Part shown: one piece after another, positions 1-9,868 of the stretch | Layout of the letters: every line of letters starts with the position of its first letter | Numbering within the stretch: position 1 is the stretch's first letter | NCBI RefSeq assembly: GCF_018130465.1 | Contig: NZ_JAFCKJ010000005.1 | Location: 310,001-374,000 of the forward strand | Direction: 5' to 3' | DNA from: Bradyrhizobium canariense | Lineage (GTDB): Bacteria; Pseudomonadota; Alphaproteobacteria; Rhizobiales; Xanthobacteraceae | Length of the DNA stretch: 64,000 nucleotides | Position numbers and translations under genes: made by a program | The notes under the pieces: model-generated | The model's input: the letters and a program-made list of their open reading frames with translations, nothing else | Told to the model about the DNA's origin: nothing | The model's database searches: none

Positions 1-1089
1 CCGAAATTCATGGTCAACGAAGACGGCTCGCTGGGGCAGCGCAACGACATTTTTGCCTCTGGCGTCGAGCACAAGCTCGGCATGCATGCCTCCCCCACCT
101 GCACCATGACCATGGGCGATCATGGCGGCGCGATCGGCTTCCTGGTCGGCGAAGAGAACCAGGGCATGCGCTGCATGTTCACGATGATGAACCAGGCCCG
201 CCTCGGCGTCGGCCTCGAGGGCGTCGGTGTTGCCGACCGCGCCTATCAGCAGGCGTTGTCGTACGCACAAGAGCGCAAGCAGGGCCGCGCCCTCGGCAAA
301 AAGGGTGACGGCTCCGATGCGATCTTCGTGCATCCCGACGTCAAGCGCATGCTGATGCGGATGCGGGCGCAGACCGCGGCGGCGCGCACCATCTGCTATG
401 CGACCGCCGTCGCGATCGACGTCTCGACGCGCGCCAGGGATCCGAAGGTCCGCGCCGACGCCGCCGCGCGCGCGGCGCTGCTGACGCCGATGGCCAAGGG
501 CTATTCCACCGATGTCGGCAATGAGGTCGCCTATCTCGGCGTGCAGGTGCATGGCGGCATGGGCTTCATCGAGGAGACCGGCGCGGCGCAGTACTATCGC
601 GATGCGCGCATCACCGCGATCTACGAGGGCACCAACGGCATCCAGGCCATCGACCTCGTCACGCGAAAACTCGCGGCCAACGGCGGCGCGTCGGTGTGGG
701 CACTGCTCGACGAGCTCTCGGCGATCGTGAAGCAGGTCGAAGCCTCAAACGATCCCGCCTTCGGCACCACCGGCGTGAAATTGCGCGAGGCGCTCGATGC
801 GCTGACGCGCACCAGCAAATGGCTGCTGGAGCGGGTTGCGTCTGCGCCGAACGAGGCGCTTGCCGGCGCGACGCCGTATTTGCAGCAGTTCGGCGCCACG
901 CTCGGCGGCTGCATGCTGGCATCCGAAGCGCTCGCCGCGAAATCCGATGGCATCACGGACGCCGCGCGCTACGTCTCGCTGGCGCGCTTCTTCGCCGAGA
1001 ACATCACCGTGCAGGCCGGCGCGCTCGAGCGCACCGTGACGGAGAGCGCGGAGTCGGTCGCGGCGGCGGATGCGGTGTTGTTGGGGTGA
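1..1089 (+). CDS. Acyl-CoA dehydrogenase, C-terminal part (5' end outside window)
   Basis: Oxidises acyl-CoA thioesters with FAD in beta-oxidation or related acyl degradation. The frame is open from base 1, so the gene begins upstream; about 360 residues are visible of a family that usually has near 600. The visible part has the middle beta-domain end (EHKLGMHASPTC), the helical domain (MMNQARLGVGLEGVG) and the YEGTNGIQAIDL motif carrying the catalytic glutamate, followed by about 140 residues matching the extra C-terminal domain of the long acyl-CoA dehydrogenases. It ends at TGA 1087-1089 and is followed by a dispersed palindromic repeat. The family is secure; the chain-length preference cannot be read. 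Confidence 0.93.
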   Translation, partial: PKFMVNEDGSLGQRNDIFASGVEHKLGMHASPTCTMTMGDHGGAIGFLVGEENQGMRCMFTMMNQARLGVGLEGVGVADRAYQQALSYAQERKQGRALGKKGDGSDAIFVHPDVKRMLMRMRAQTAAARTICYATAVAIDVSTRARDPKVRADAAARAALLTPMAKGYSTDVGNEVAYLGVQVHGGMGFIEETGAAQYYRDARITAIYEGTNGIQAIDLVTRKLAANGGASVWALLDELSAIVKQVEASNDPAFGTTGVKLREALDALTRTSKWLLERVASAPNEALAGATPYLQQFGATLGGCMLASEALAAKSDGITDAARYVSLARFFAENITVQAGALERTVTESAESVAAADAVLLG

Positions 1090-1113
1090 GTGAGGCCTAC
1101 CCTCCTCCTCACT

Positions 1114-1213
1114 GTCATTCCCCGCGAAGGCGGGGAATCCAGTACGCAGCGGCTTCTCGATAGACTACAGACGTCTCGGATTACTGGATCGCCCGATCAA
1201 GTCGGGCGATGAC
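1114..1213. repeat. Dispersed palindromic repeat, family A copy 1
   Basis: Begins with GTCATTCCCCGCGAAGGCGGGGAATCC and ends with ACTGGATCGCCCGATCAAGTCGGGCGATGACA, each end being its own hairpin and the outer ends complementary (GTCAT/ATGAC). A second copy with the same architecture lies at 38637-38754. It separates the ends of two convergent genes, so it may also act in transcription termination. Confidence 0.8.
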
Positions 1214-1232
1214 ACCGAGTGTGTGGGACGAA

Positions 1233-2471
1233 CTACGAGGCTGCGAGCTTCGCCCTTCTCCCGGGCCGCCACAGCACGATCGTCGCCGCGAGGAGATCCA
1301 GCACCACGCACATCGCGAACGCCGTCGCGTAATCGCCGGTTACGCTGCGCACGAGACCGACGATGCCGGGGCCGAAGGCGCTGACGATGCCGCTGATCGA
1401 CGTGCCCAGTCCCATCGCGGCGGCGAAGGCGCTCGCGCCGATCTCGCGCTGGATGATCAGGGGCGGGAATGTGATCATGTTGCCGATCGAGAAACCGTAG
1501 ACGGCGCAGCACACGAGCAGCACGGTCGGGTTCGTGCTTTGCAGAAGCACAAAGAGAGCCGCCGCCTGGCTCGTCATCGATGCCGCGCAGGCGAGCCGCG
1601 GATCGAGCCGATCCACGAACAGGCCGAGCGACAGGCGCCCGACCACCGCCATCGCCGCCATGATGGTGACGGCAAGGCCCGCACTGGCGCGGCCGATCAG
1701 CGGTTCGAGAAACGTCACCTGGTGGATGATGAATCCCATCTGCGCCAGAAGCGCGATCGCGATCGGCAGCACCATGGTCCAGAACGCCGCGTTGGCGAGC
1801 AGCGCCTTGCGGGACTGCGCCGGCGCGGCCGTGCCGCCACTGGACGCAGATCGGCCCGATGCCAGCGACGTCCCGGCGGGCCAGCCGATGAAGATCACGA
1901 CCACCGGCAGCACCAGCACCACCATCGCGGTCGTAGCCGCCAGCATGGCGGAACGAAAGCCGATGCTGACGGTCAGCGACAGCAGCAGCGGCACGAGGAC
2001 GATCCCGCCGCAGGTCGCGCCGTTGTAAGCGAGGCTGAGCGCGAGCCCGCGACGCCGCTCGAACCATGCGTTCAGCACGGTCGCGATCACCACCGTGCCC
2101 ATGCCGGTCCAGCCGACCGACATCAGCGCATAGGCGAGATAGAGCTGCCAGGGGGTCTGCAGCAGCGCCAGCAGCACCGTCGAAGCGCCGAGCGCCAACA
2201 GGCCGCACAGGATCAGCGACCGCAGCCCGATGCGGGCGAGCAGGTCGTCGGTGAAGATGACGAGGACGGAGGTCAGGAGAAAGGAGAAGGTGCTGGCCGC
2301 GGAGACCAGCGTGCCCGACCAACCATGGGCGCGCTGGAGCTCGGCGAGATAGACGCCCTGGCCGTACAGGCCGAAGCCGAACATGAAGAAGGCCATCAGG
2401 AAGCAGGCCAGCACGACGCGCCAGCCGCGGTAGTGCAGCGAGGATTCGTCAACACAAGTGGCGGCAATCAT
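1233..2471 (-). CDS. MFS transporter
   Basis: About 412 residues with roughly twelve hydrophobic segments, typical of major facilitator superfamily carriers of the inner membrane. The first segment (VVLACFLMAFFMFGFGLYGQG) and the pattern of loops resemble the monocarboxylate/oxalate-formate antiporter branch, but the substrate cannot be predicted. The reading frame stays open to 2792; I chose the ATG at 2469-2471 because the first transmembrane segment follows it after about 17 residues, whereas the upstream extension is polar and arginine-rich. It is convergent with the acyl-CoA dehydrogenase and divergent from the crotonase at 2804. Confidence 0.88.
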   Translation of the reverse strand: MIAATCVDESSLHYRGWRVVLACFLMAFFMFGFGLYGQGVYLAELQRAHGWSGTLVSAASTFSFLLTSVLVIFTDDLLARIGLRSLILCGLLALGASTVLLALLQTPWQLYLAYALMSVGWTGMGTVVIATVLNAWFERRRGLALSLAYNGATCGGIVLVPLLLSLTVSIGFRSAMLAATTAMVVLVLPVVVIFIGWPAGTSLASGRSASSGGTAAPAQSRKALLANAAFWTMVLPIAIALLAQMGFIIHQVTFLEPLIGRASAGLAVTIMAAMAVVGRLSLGLFVDRLDPRLACAASMTSQAAALFVLLQSTNPTVLLVCCAVYGFSIGNMITFPPLIIQREIGASAFAAAMGLGTSISGIVSAFGPGIVGLVRSVTGDYATAFAMCVVLDLLAATIVLWRPGRRAKLAAS

Positions 2472-2803
2472 CAATCGAGCAATCGGCCAAATGAACGAGA
2501 CGGGGCCATCGTGCCGCACAACCACTGGTTTTTCAAATGAAACATTGTAGCTGATTGTTGCAACGCGCAATAGCGGATAATGTGCAACACGGCGCGTGTG
2601 ATCCAGTGTGACGCGGCGCCACGCAGGGAACGCGGACCAAGGGCGGCGCCGGGCGTCCGGTACACGGGGATCGTCGAAAAGGTGGCGCGACCGGATTGGC
2701 ACGCCTGCGAGATGATGTAGGCTGAGGGTGGCAGACTCGCTAACATCCAAGACTCGCCAGCGTCCGAGACTCGTCAGCGTCGCGACGACCACAGGGGCTC
2801 CTC
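2472..2803. other. Divergent intergenic region, no gene seen
   Basis: About 330 bases between the MFS carrier and the crotonase. The MFS frame is open through it but with poor coding character. It presumably holds both promoters; I see no clear operator, RNA gene or repeat. Confidence 0.5.
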
Positions 2804-3562
2804 ATGCCGAATGGCAATATCGTCGTCACCGAAGAGCGCGGAACGCGCGTGATCACCCTGCGCCGCCCGAGCAAGAAGAACGCTATCACGCACGATATGT
2901 ATCGGGAGATGAGCCGCGCGATCGACACCGCGCAGAACAATCCCGACATCCGCTGCATGATCGTCACCGGGGGCTCCGGCGTGTTCACTGCCGGCGACGA
3001 CATCGACGATTTCATGCACGCCGACACGTCGCGCCCCGAGACGCTGTCGGACGGCGCCAAGTTTCTCTATTCGCTCGCCCTCAACACCAAGCCGGTGATC
3101 GCAGCCGTGGACGGCGCGTCGATCGGCATGGGCACCGTGATGCTGTTCCATTGCGACTATGTGCTGGCCTCGAACGCGGCGACCTTCTCCGCGCCCTACA
3201 TCCATCTCGGGCTCGTGCCGGTCGGCGCGTCCAGCCTCTTGATGCCGAACACGATGGGCTACCAGCGCGCCTTCGCGATGCTGGTGATGGGACGGACTTT
3301 TACAGCCGCGGAAGCGCATGCCGCCGGCTTCGTCAACACCGTGGTCTCGCCGGGTCATACCGAGGTCGAGGCGCGCAAGGTGGCGCGCGATATCTGCCGG
3401 CTCCCCGCCGAAGCGGTCGCGACCTCGCGCAAACTGCTGCGCGTCGCATCCGAGGAGCTCACCCGCCGCATCGACCAGGAGGCCCACCTGTTCGGCGAAC
3501 GGCTGAAGTCGGAAGAAGCCACCGCCGCGTTCAACGCGTTTGCGAACAGGAAGAAAAAGTAG
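2804..3562 (+). CDS. Enoyl-CoA hydratase/isomerase family protein (crotonase fold)
   Basis: 252 residues, the usual length of a single-domain crotonase. The oxyanion-hole segments are present: GGSGVFTAGDDIDDF near residues 56-70 and DGASIGMG near 103-110, followed by FSAPYIHLGLVPVGASSLL near 128-145. Many relatives with this LGLVP signature carry a glutamate right after the proline (PE-ASSLL); here it is valine (V140), so the acid/base residue of the usual isomerase/hydratase mechanism appears missing and the exact reaction is uncertain. The gene stands alone, divergent from an MFS carrier, and ends at a small repeat-like hairpin. Confidence 0.9.
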   Translation: MPNGNIVVTEERGTRVITLRRPSKKNAITHDMYREMSRAIDTAQNNPDIRCMIVTGGSGVFTAGDDIDDFMHADTSRPETLSDGAKFLYSLALNTKPVIAAVDGASIGMGTVMLFHCDYVLASNAATFSAPYIHLGLVPVGASSLLMPNTMGYQRAFAMLVMGRTFTAAEAHAAGFVNTVVSPGHTEVEARKVARDICRLPAEAVATSRKLLRVASEELTRRIDQEAHLFGERLKSEEATAAFNAFANRKKK

Positions 3563-3592
3563 GGTACCGTCCGGCGCCGCGTCCACCCGCCG

Positions 3593-3630
3593 TCATTCCG
3601 GTTTTGCGACTTGGTCGCGCCCCGGAATAA
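3593..3630. terminator. Hairpin after the crotonase, possible terminator or repeat remnant
   Basis: ATTCCGG (3595-3601) pairs with CCGGAAT (3622-3628) around a GC-rich loop, just after the crotonase stop. The TCATTCCGG start resembles the ends of the dispersed repeats seen elsewhere in the window. There is no good T run. Confidence 0.4.
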
Positions 3631-3679
3631 CGGAGAGAACTTTCGTGAAATCTTCGTGCGGAGCGACTAGTCTGGTTCC

Positions 3680-5338
3680 ATGCGACATGTTCTCCGCCTG
3701 ACCGTCTTCTCGCTCGCGCTCGCCATCCTGCCCGCGTCCGCCCAAACCGCAGCACCGGTCGAGCTGCGCATCCTCGCGATCAACGATTTCCACGGCAATC
3801 TGCGCCCGCCGCCGGGCGGCATCCGGATCAGCGATCCCGAGGACAGGTCCAGGAAGGTGATGGTGGCGGCCGGCGGTGCCGAATACATGGCGACGCTGGT
3901 GAAGCAGCTGCGCGAGGGCCACAAGAACACGATCTTCGTCGCCGCCGGCGACCTGATCGGCGCGAGCCCGTTCCTGTCGGCGATGTTCCACGACGAGCCT
4001 TCGATCGAGTCGCTCTCGATGATGGGGCTCGCGATCACCTCGGTCGGCAATCACGAATTCGACGAGGGCAAGACCGAGCTCTTGCGGATGCAGAACGGCG
4101 GTTGTCATCCGGTCGACGGCTGTCAGGGGCCGCATCCCTTCCTCGGCGCCAAATTCCACTATCTCGCGGCGTCCACCATCGAGACGGCGACGGGCAGGAG
4201 CGTGCTCCCGCCCTACGAGATCAGGGAGTTCGAGGGCATCCCCATCGCCTTCATCGGGCTGACCTTGAAGGAGACCGCGGGCATCGTCTCGCCATCAGGC
4301 ATCACTGGCCTCGAGTTCCGCGACGAAGCCGAGACGGTGAACGCTCTGGTGCCGCAGCTGAAGGCGCGTGGGGTCGAGGCGATCGTGGTGCTGATCCACC
4401 AGGGCGGCGAGCCGGCCGGCGACTACAATGAATGCCCCGCCATTACGGGGCCGATCGTCGACATCGTGAAAAAATTCGATCGCGCCGTCGACGTCGTCGT
4501 CAGCGGCCACACTCATCGTGCCTATGTTTGCGAAGTCGACGGCCGGCTCGTCACCAGCGGCGACAAATACGGCACGCTGGTCACCGCGATCGACCTCAAG
4601 CTCGATCCGGCAACGCGCGACATCGTCGGCGCCAGGGCCGAGAACGTCATCGTCGCCAATGCCTCACTGGCAAAGGATCCCGAGCAGACCGCACTGATCG
4701 ACGCCTACGACAAGCTTTCGGCGCCGATCGCCAATCGGCCGGCTGGATCGGTGACGCAGACGCTGTCACGCGTGCCGAACGAGGCCGGCGAAAGCGCGCT
4801 CGGCGACGTCATCGCGGACGCGCAGCTCGCCGCGACCAGGGACGCCAAGGACGGCAGCGCTGTCATCGCACTCACCAATCCCGGCGGCATCCGCACCGAC
4901 ATCGTTCCAAAGGAGAACGGCGCGATATCCTTCGGCGACGTTTTCGCCAGCCAGCCGTTCCGCAACCGCCTCGTCACCATGACGCTCACGGGCAGCCAGC
5001 TCAAGGACATGCTGGAGCAGCAATGGCTCGATCCGAAGCGGCCGCGGATTCTCCAGGTCTCGAACGGGTTCAGTTATGCCTGGGATGCGGCGAAGCCATT
5101 CGGCGAGCGCGTGATCAACGAGAAGATGACGCTCAATGGCAGGCTGATCGACGCCGGAAGCGGCTACCGCGTCACCCTCAACGATTACCTCGCAGTCGGT
5201 GGCGACGGCTTTACGGTCGCCAAACAGGGCACCGGGCCGCAATATGGCGGCTACGACGCTGACGCGCTGTTCGCGTTTTTCAGGGCGCACGGACCGATCG
5301 GGCCGCTGCCGCTGAGCCGCATCCTGCGCGTGAATTGA
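3680..5338 (+). CDS. Periplasmic 5'-nucleotidase / metallophosphatase (UshA family)
   Basis: 552 residues. A signal peptide (first 22 residues, ending PASAQ) sends it to the periplasm. The N-terminal calcineurin-like domain has the metal motifs NDFHGN (near 36), GDLIG, GNHEFDEG and SGHTHRAY; the C-terminal 5'-nucleotidase domain has NPGGIRTDI near 398. Together these match bifunctional 5'-nucleotidase/UDP-sugar hydrolase enzymes that strip phosphate from external nucleotides. Length and domain order are normal. Substrate range (nucleotide or UDP-sugar) cannot be fixed from sequence. Confidence 0.93.
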   Translation: MRHVLRLTVFSLALAILPASAQTAAPVELRILAINDFHGNLRPPPGGIRISDPEDRSRKVMVAAGGAEYMATLVKQLREGHKNTIFVAAGDLIGASPFLSAMFHDEPSIESLSMMGLAITSVGNHEFDEGKTELLRMQNGGCHPVDGCQGPHPFLGAKFHYLAASTIETATGRSVLPPYEIREFEGIPIAFIGLTLKETAGIVSPSGITGLEFRDEAETVNALVPQLKARGVEAIVVLIHQGGEPAGDYNECPAITGPIVDIVKKFDRAVDVVVSGHTHRAYVCEVDGRLVTSGDKYGTLVTAIDLKLDPATRDIVGARAENVIVANASLAKDPEQTALIDAYDKLSAPIANRPAGSVTQTLSRVPNEAGESALGDVIADAQLAATRDAKDGSAVIALTNPGGIRTDIVPKENGAISFGDVFASQPFRNRLVTMTLTGSQLKDMLEQQWLDPKRPRILQVSNGFSYAWDAAKPFGERVINEKMTLNGRLIDAGSGYRVTLNDYLAVGGDGFTVAKQGTGPQYGGYDADALFAFFRAHGPIGPLPLSRILRVN

Positions 5339-5473
5339 TCCGGATCAAACGGACCGGTCCGGGACCACCCTTTGCCATTCCCGGGGGAACGCATAGATTG
5401 GGTTTTGCATTTGCGTTTTGGCGCCGGATGCGCCAAGCGACGCCGAGAGCCCGCATTCCATGAGGCCGACCTG

Positions 5474-6403
5474 ATGAGTACGCTTCTCCTCTCCCACAAG
5501 GCCTGCCTCGACCACGTCACGCCGCCGGGACACCCTGAAAGGCCGGACCGCCTGCGCGCGGTGGAGGAAGCGCTGTCGCATGAGCGCTTCCAGTTCCTGG
5601 TACGCGACCAGGCGCCGGAGGGCGATCTCGACCTCGTCACGCTCTGCCACAACGAGCACTACGTCACGGAGCTGCGCCACATCGCGCCGACCAGCGGACT
5701 GGTCTATATCGATGGCGACACCTCGATGTCGCCGGGCACGTGGGAAGCGGTGATGCGCGGCGTCGGCGGCGCGGTCGCGGCGACCGAAGCGGTGATGGCG
5801 GGCGAGCATCGCAACGCCTTCGTCGCGGTGCGCCCGCCCGGCCACCACGCCGAGATCGGCAAGCCGATGGGTTTCTGCTTCTTCGACAACGTCGCAATCG
5901 CCGCGCGCCACGCGCAGCGCAAATACGGCATCACGCGCGCGGCCATCGTCGATTTCGACGTGCATCACGGTAACGGCACGCAGGACATCTTCTGGTCGGA
6001 CCCGACCGTGATGTACTGCTCGACGCACCAGATGCCGCTGTTTCCGGGCACCGGTGCCAAGAATGAGCGCGGCGACCACGACACCATCGTCAACGCGCCG
6101 CTCGCCTCCGAGGACGGCGGGCCGGAATTCCGCATCGCGTTCGAGAATTTGATCCTGCCGCAGCTCGAGAAATTCAGCCCGGAGCTGCTCGTCATCTCTG
6201 CCGGCTTCGACGCGCATTATCGCGATCCGCTGGCATCGCTGAATTTGCGCGCGGAGGATTACGCCTGGGTGACGCGCAAGCTGATGGACCTCGCCGACAA
6301 GACCGCCGGGGGACGCGTTGTTTCTGTGCTCGAAGGCGGCTACGACCTGCAAGGACTGAAAGAATCTGTTACGGCGCATGTCGGCGCCCTGATGGGCGCC
6401 TGA
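5474..6403 (+). CDS. Histone deacetylase family protein (acetoin utilisation/amidohydrolase type)
   Basis: 309 residues of the arginase/deacetylase fold, a zinc hydrolase removing acyl groups from amines such as acetylpolyamines. The active-site motifs are all visible: RPPGHHAE (paired histidines), [18 protein letters not shown] (zinc Asp and His) and SAGFDAH (second zinc Asp). The ATG at 5474 is used because the protein then starts [14 protein letters not shown], like its relatives; the frame is open further up to 5372. xseB follows after 73 bases on the same strand. Confidence 0.93.
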   Translation: MSTLLLSHKACLDHVTPPGHPERPDRLRAVEEALSHERFQFLVRDQAPEGDLDLVTLCHNEHYVTELRHIAPTSGLVYIDGDTSMSPGTWEAVMRGVGGAVAATEAVMAGEHRNAFVAVRPPGHHAEIGKPMGFCFFDNVAIAARHAQRKYGITRAAIVDFDVHHGNGTQDIFWSDPTVMYCSTHQMPLFPGTGAKNERGDHDTIVNAPLASEDGGPEFRIAFENLILPQLEKFSPELLVISAGFDAHYRDPLASLNLRAEDYAWVTRKLMDLADKTAGGRVVSVLEGGYDLQGLKESVTAHVGALMGA

Positions 6404-6476
6404 CGCACCCGCCACATTACGCCCTCAAAACTTTGCTCTCTCTGACGTGAAGCGAATCGGGCAATCGGAAACTTAA

Positions 6477-6728
6477 ATGGCCGAAAATACCCAAGTCGAC
6501 GTCTCCAGGCTGACCTTCGAACGCGCCATCGAGGAGCTCGAAACGATCGTGAAACGGCTCGAGGACGGCAAGGTGCCGCTCGAGGAATCCGTGACGATCT
6601 ACGAGCGCGGCGAGGCCCTGAAGCGCCGCTGCGAGGAGTTGCTGCGCCAGGCCGAGGCGCGCGTCGACAAGATCACCACCGATGCCAGCGGCCAGGCCAC
6701 CGGCACCGCGCCGCTCGACGTCCAGTAA
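6477..6728 (+). CDS. xseB: Exodeoxyribonuclease VII small subunit
   Basis: 83 residues, the normal size. It carries the family signature (LTFERAIEELETIVKRLEDG then LEESVTIYERGEAL), a helical hairpin that binds the XseA large subunit. The complex degrades single-stranded DNA in repair. As in many alphaproteobacteria it sits next to the HDAC-like gene and before dxs, although about 600 bases separate it from dxs here. The xseA partner is not in the window. Confidence 0.96.
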   Translation: MAENTQVDVSRLTFERAIEELETIVKRLEDGKVPLEESVTIYERGEALKRRCEELLRQAEARVDKITTDASGQATGTAPLDVQ

Positions 6729-7325
6729 GGACCGCTTTCAAAGCCGCCCATCTCAAGCATCGGCCTCCCGCAATTTTTCATGATCGCACGCCGCCGCCGG
6801 AGCCGCTGCTGCTGCCTTTGGCCGGGTAACCGGCGGTCCAAAGATCACGGAACTCCCTCACGAGGGCCCTCGCCCTCCTGAATCCGTCCAAAATGGCCTC
6901 CCTCCCGCCAAAAAACTGCCGAGGAACCGGGCAAGCCTGGAACCCTTCCGCTGGCGCCAGGATTAACCACCCTGGCCCGCGGGTTGCAGGTGCATGCCCG
7001 TAATCGGCCCAGCGGGTTGGCTTTGGCCCAAGCTTTGGTGTAAAGCTGCGCGGAGTGTGGCTTTTTGTAAGCCTTGCGTGGGCACAGATTACCGACGACA
7101 AGCGCTTCAAACTGCTGATGAATTGGCTGGGATGGACGAAGCCGATCTAAGTGACAGGGATCACAGAGACTGAACCGGAGAGCACTTAAGCTCACCTAAG
7201 CTTGAAGACGGGGCTTTGCCCCATGCAGGTGGCTCCGACGGTTTTAGGACTCGCGCTGCGCCGATATTGTGCAAACCCATCGCGCGCCGGAACGATCTTC
7301 CGGCGCTGACAAATTGGAAATCGCC
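6729..7325. other. Long gap between xseB and dxs without a confident gene
   Basis: Nearly 600 bases. A minus-strand frame at 6778-7110 (110 codons) is open but has no recognisable motif and a low-complexity Gly/Ser tail, so I did not call it. A small hairpin GGGGCTTTGCCCC lies near 7213-7225. The region probably contains the dxs promoter; no known riboswitch consensus was recognised. Confidence 0.4.
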
Positions 7326-9254
7326 GTGAACGCATACAGTAAAACGCCGCTTCTCGACACCATCCGGACGCCGGACGATTTGCGCAAGCTCAAGATCGAG
7401 CAGGTGCGCCAGGTCGCCGACGAGCTGCGTCAGGAAACCATCGATGCCGTCTCGGTGACCGGCGGTCACTTCGGCGCAGGCCTCGGCGTGGTCGAGCTCA
7501 CCACTGCGATCCATTATGTCTTCGACACCCCGCGCGACCGGTTGATCTGGGACGTCGGCCACCAGGCCTATCCGCACAAGATCCTCACCGGCCGACGCGA
7601 TCGCATCCGTACGCTGCGCACCGGCGGCGGCCTGTCCGGCTTCACCAAGCGCAGCGAGAGCGATTACGATCCGTTCGGCGCCGCGCATTCCTCGACCTCG
7701 ATCTCCGCCGGTCTCGGCATGGCGGTCGCGCGCGACCTCTCCGGCGGCAAGAACAACGTTATCGCCGTGATCGGTGACGGCGCGATGTCGGCGGGCATGG
7801 CCTATGAGGCCATGAACAATGCGGGTGCAATGAACTCGCGCCTGATCGTCATCCTCAACGACAACGACATGTCGATCGCGCCGCCGGTCGGCGCGATGAG
7901 CGCCTATCTGTCGCGGCTCTACTCGGGCAAGACCTATCGCACGCTGCGCGATGCGGCCAAGCAGATCAACAAGCGCCTGCCCAAGATCATCGCCAGCCGC
8001 GCCAACCGCGTCGAGGAATATTCCCGCGGCTTCATGATGGACGGCGGCACGCTGTTCGAGGAGCTCGGCTTCTATTACGTCGGCCCGATCGACGGCCATA
8101 ACCTCGACCATCTCCTGCCCGTGCTGAAGAACGTGCGCGACATGGAGACCGGCCCGATCCTGGTTCACGTCGTGACGCAGAAGGGCAAGGGCTACGGCCC
8201 GGCGGAAGCTTCCGCCGACAAGTACCACGCCGTCGTCAAGTTCGACGTCGCGACCGGCACCCAGGCCAAGGCCAAGCCGAACGCGCCGGCCTATCAGAAC
8301 GTGTTCGGCCAGAGCCTCGTCAAGGAAGCGGAGAAGGACGACAAGATCGTCGCCATCACCGCGGCGATGCCGTCCGGCACCGGCGTCGACATCTTCAACA
8401 AGGCCTTCCCGGACCGCACCTTCGACGTCGGCATTGCCGAGCAGCACGCAGTGACGTTCGCCGCCGGTCTCGCCACCGAAGGCTACAAGCCGTTCTGCGC
8501 GATCTACTCGACCTTCCTGCAGCGCGGCTACGATCAGATCGTGCATGACGTCGCGATCCAGAGCCTGCCCGTGCGCTTCGCCATCGACCGCGCCGGCCTC
8601 GTCGGCGCCGACGGCGCCACCCATGCCGGCTCGTTCGACAACGCCTATCTCGGCTGCCTGCCGAACATGGTGATCATGGCCGCGGCCGACGAAGCCGAGC
8701 TGGTGCACATGGTTGCAACCCAGGTCGCGGTCAACGACCGCCCGAGCGCGTTGCGCTATCCGCGCGGCGAAGGCCGCGGCATCGAGATGCCCGAAATCGG
8801 CGTTCCGCTGGAGATCGGCAAGGGCCGCGTGATCCGCCAGGGCAGCAAGATCGCCCTGCTCTCCTTCGGCACGCGCCTCGCCGAATGCGAGAAGGCCGCC
8901 GACGAGCTCGCAGCCCATGGCCTTTCGACCACGATCGCGGATGCGCGCTTCATGAAGCCGCTGGACACCGAACTGGTGCTCAAGCTCGCGCGCGACCACG
9001 AGATCCTGATCACGATCGAGGAAGGCTCGGTCGGCGGTTTCGGCTCGCATGTCGCGCAATACCTGACCGACCAGGGCGCGCTCGACAGCGGCCTGGTGCG
9101 GTTCCGCTCCATGGTGCTGCCCGACGTGTTCCAGGACCACGACACGCCGGCGGCGATGTACGGTCGTGCCGGTCTCGACGCCAAGGGCATCGTCGCCAAG
9201 GTGTTCGAGGCGCTCGGCAAGGACGTCAAGGCCGAGACGGTCAAGCTCGCCTAA
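7326..9254 (+). CDS. dxs: 1-deoxy-D-xylulose-5-phosphate synthase
   Basis: Condenses pyruvate and glyceraldehyde-3-phosphate with thiamine diphosphate, the first step of the MEP isoprenoid pathway. About 642 residues from the GTG at 7326, matching family length. Visible motifs include [15 protein letters not shown], the catalytic-region [13 protein letters not shown], the ThDP/Mg site [15 protein letters not shown] near residue 155, and the transketolase-like pyrimidine domain ([15 protein letters not shown]). A second in-frame GTG at 7269 would add 19 residues; I preferred 7326 because the homologous core ([11 protein letters not shown]) begins just after it and a weak purine stretch precedes it. 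The deoxyribosyltransferase gene follows after 33 bases. Confidence 0.95.
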   Translation: MNAYSKTPLLDTIRTPDDLRKLKIEQVRQVADELRQETIDAVSVTGGHFGAGLGVVELTTAIHYVFDTPRDRLIWDVGHQAYPHKILTGRRDRIRTLRTGGGLSGFTKRSESDYDPFGAAHSSTSISAGLGMAVARDLSGGKNNVIAVIGDGAMSAGMAYEAMNNAGAMNSRLIVILNDNDMSIAPPVGAMSAYLSRLYSGKTYRTLRDAAKQINKRLPKIIASRANRVEEYSRGFMMDGGTLFEELGFYYVGPIDGHNLDHLLPVLKNVRDMETGPILVHVVTQKGKGYGPAEASADKYHAVVKFDVATGTQAKAKPNAPAYQNVFGQSLVKEAEKDDKIVAITAAMPSGTGVDIFNKAFPDRTFDVGIAEQHAVTFAAGLATEGYKPFCAIYSTFLQRGYDQIVHDVAIQSLPVRFAIDRAGLVGADGATHAGSFDNAYLGCLPNMVIMAAADEAELVHMVATQVAVNDRPSALRYPRGEGRGIEMPEIGVPLEIGKGRVIRQGSKIALLSFGTRLAECEKAADELAAHGLSTTIADARFMKPLDTELVLKLARDHEILITIEEGSVGGFGSHVAQYLTDQGALDSGLVRFRSMVLPDVFQDHDTPAAMYGRAGLDAKGIVAKVFEALGKDVKAETVKLA

Positions 9255-9287
9255 CAGCGAGCTTCGACCTTCTGCGAAGCAGCTCTC

Positions 9288-9842
9288 ATGAAAATCTATC
9301 TGGCAGGCCCCGACGTGTTCCTGCCAGATGCGGTCGAGATCGGCCGACAGAAGGCCGCGATCTGTGCCGCGAACGGCCTGACCGGCCTCTACCCCCTCGA
9401 CAATGAAATCGACTTCGCCGCTCCCGACGCCTCGCGGCAGATCTTTTGCGGCAACGAGGCGATGATGGACGCGGCCGATGCCATCATCGCCAACCTCACC
9501 CCGTTCCGCGGCGCCGGCGCCGATCCCGGCACCGTCTACGAGCTCGGCTACATGGCCGGCCGCCGCAAGTTTTGCCTCGCCTATTCCAACGACGGCGCCG
9601 CCTATGCCGACCGTGTCGGCCGCTTCATGGACGTGACGTCCGAGGACGGACGGCTGGTCGACGCGCAGGGGCTCACGGTCGAGGATTTTGGCCTCGTCGA
9701 CAATCTCATGATGATCCATGCGCTTGAGCTGCATGGTTGCCCGCTGGTGACGCCGGCGCAGATGCCAATCGACGTCTGGCACGATCTGGCCGCGTTCGAG
9801 GCTTGCGTCCGGATGGCGGCCGCGCGATTGATCGCTACATAA
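9288..9842 (+). CDS. Nucleoside 2-deoxyribosyltransferase
   Basis: 184 residues of the NDT fold. LAGPDVFLPDA at the N terminus and DAADAIIANLTPFRG followed by GTVYELGYMAG carry the usual nucleoside-binding and catalytic (Glu) positions. The enzyme swaps bases on deoxynucleosides or hydrolyses the N-glycosidic bond in salvage. It lies between dxs and tlyA with short gaps, so probably cotranscribed. Exact substrate is unknown. Confidence 0.92.
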   Translation: MKIYLAGPDVFLPDAVEIGRQKAAICAANGLTGLYPLDNEIDFAAPDASRQIFCGNEAMMDAADAIIANLTPFRGAGADPGTVYELGYMAGRRKFCLAYSNDGAAYADRVGRFMDVTSEDGRLVDAQGLTVEDFGLVDNLMMIHALELHGCPLVTPAQMPIDVWHDLAAFEACVRMAAARLIAT

Positions 9843-9868
9843 GCGCCTCAGGCGTCTTCGGAGAGATT

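Noticed and set aside
2472-2792. N-terminal extension of the MFS carrier
   Set aside because: Polar, Arg-rich sequence without family similarity; the ATG at 2471 gives a normal MFS start.
6778-7110. 110-codon minus-strand frame between xseB and dxs
   Set aside because: No motif, Gly/Ser tail and no clear ribosome site; could be real but not supportable here.
7161-9782. 873-codon minus-strand frame
   Set aside because: Antisense to dxs, whose motifs are unambiguous; the composition is that of GC-rich shadow frames.
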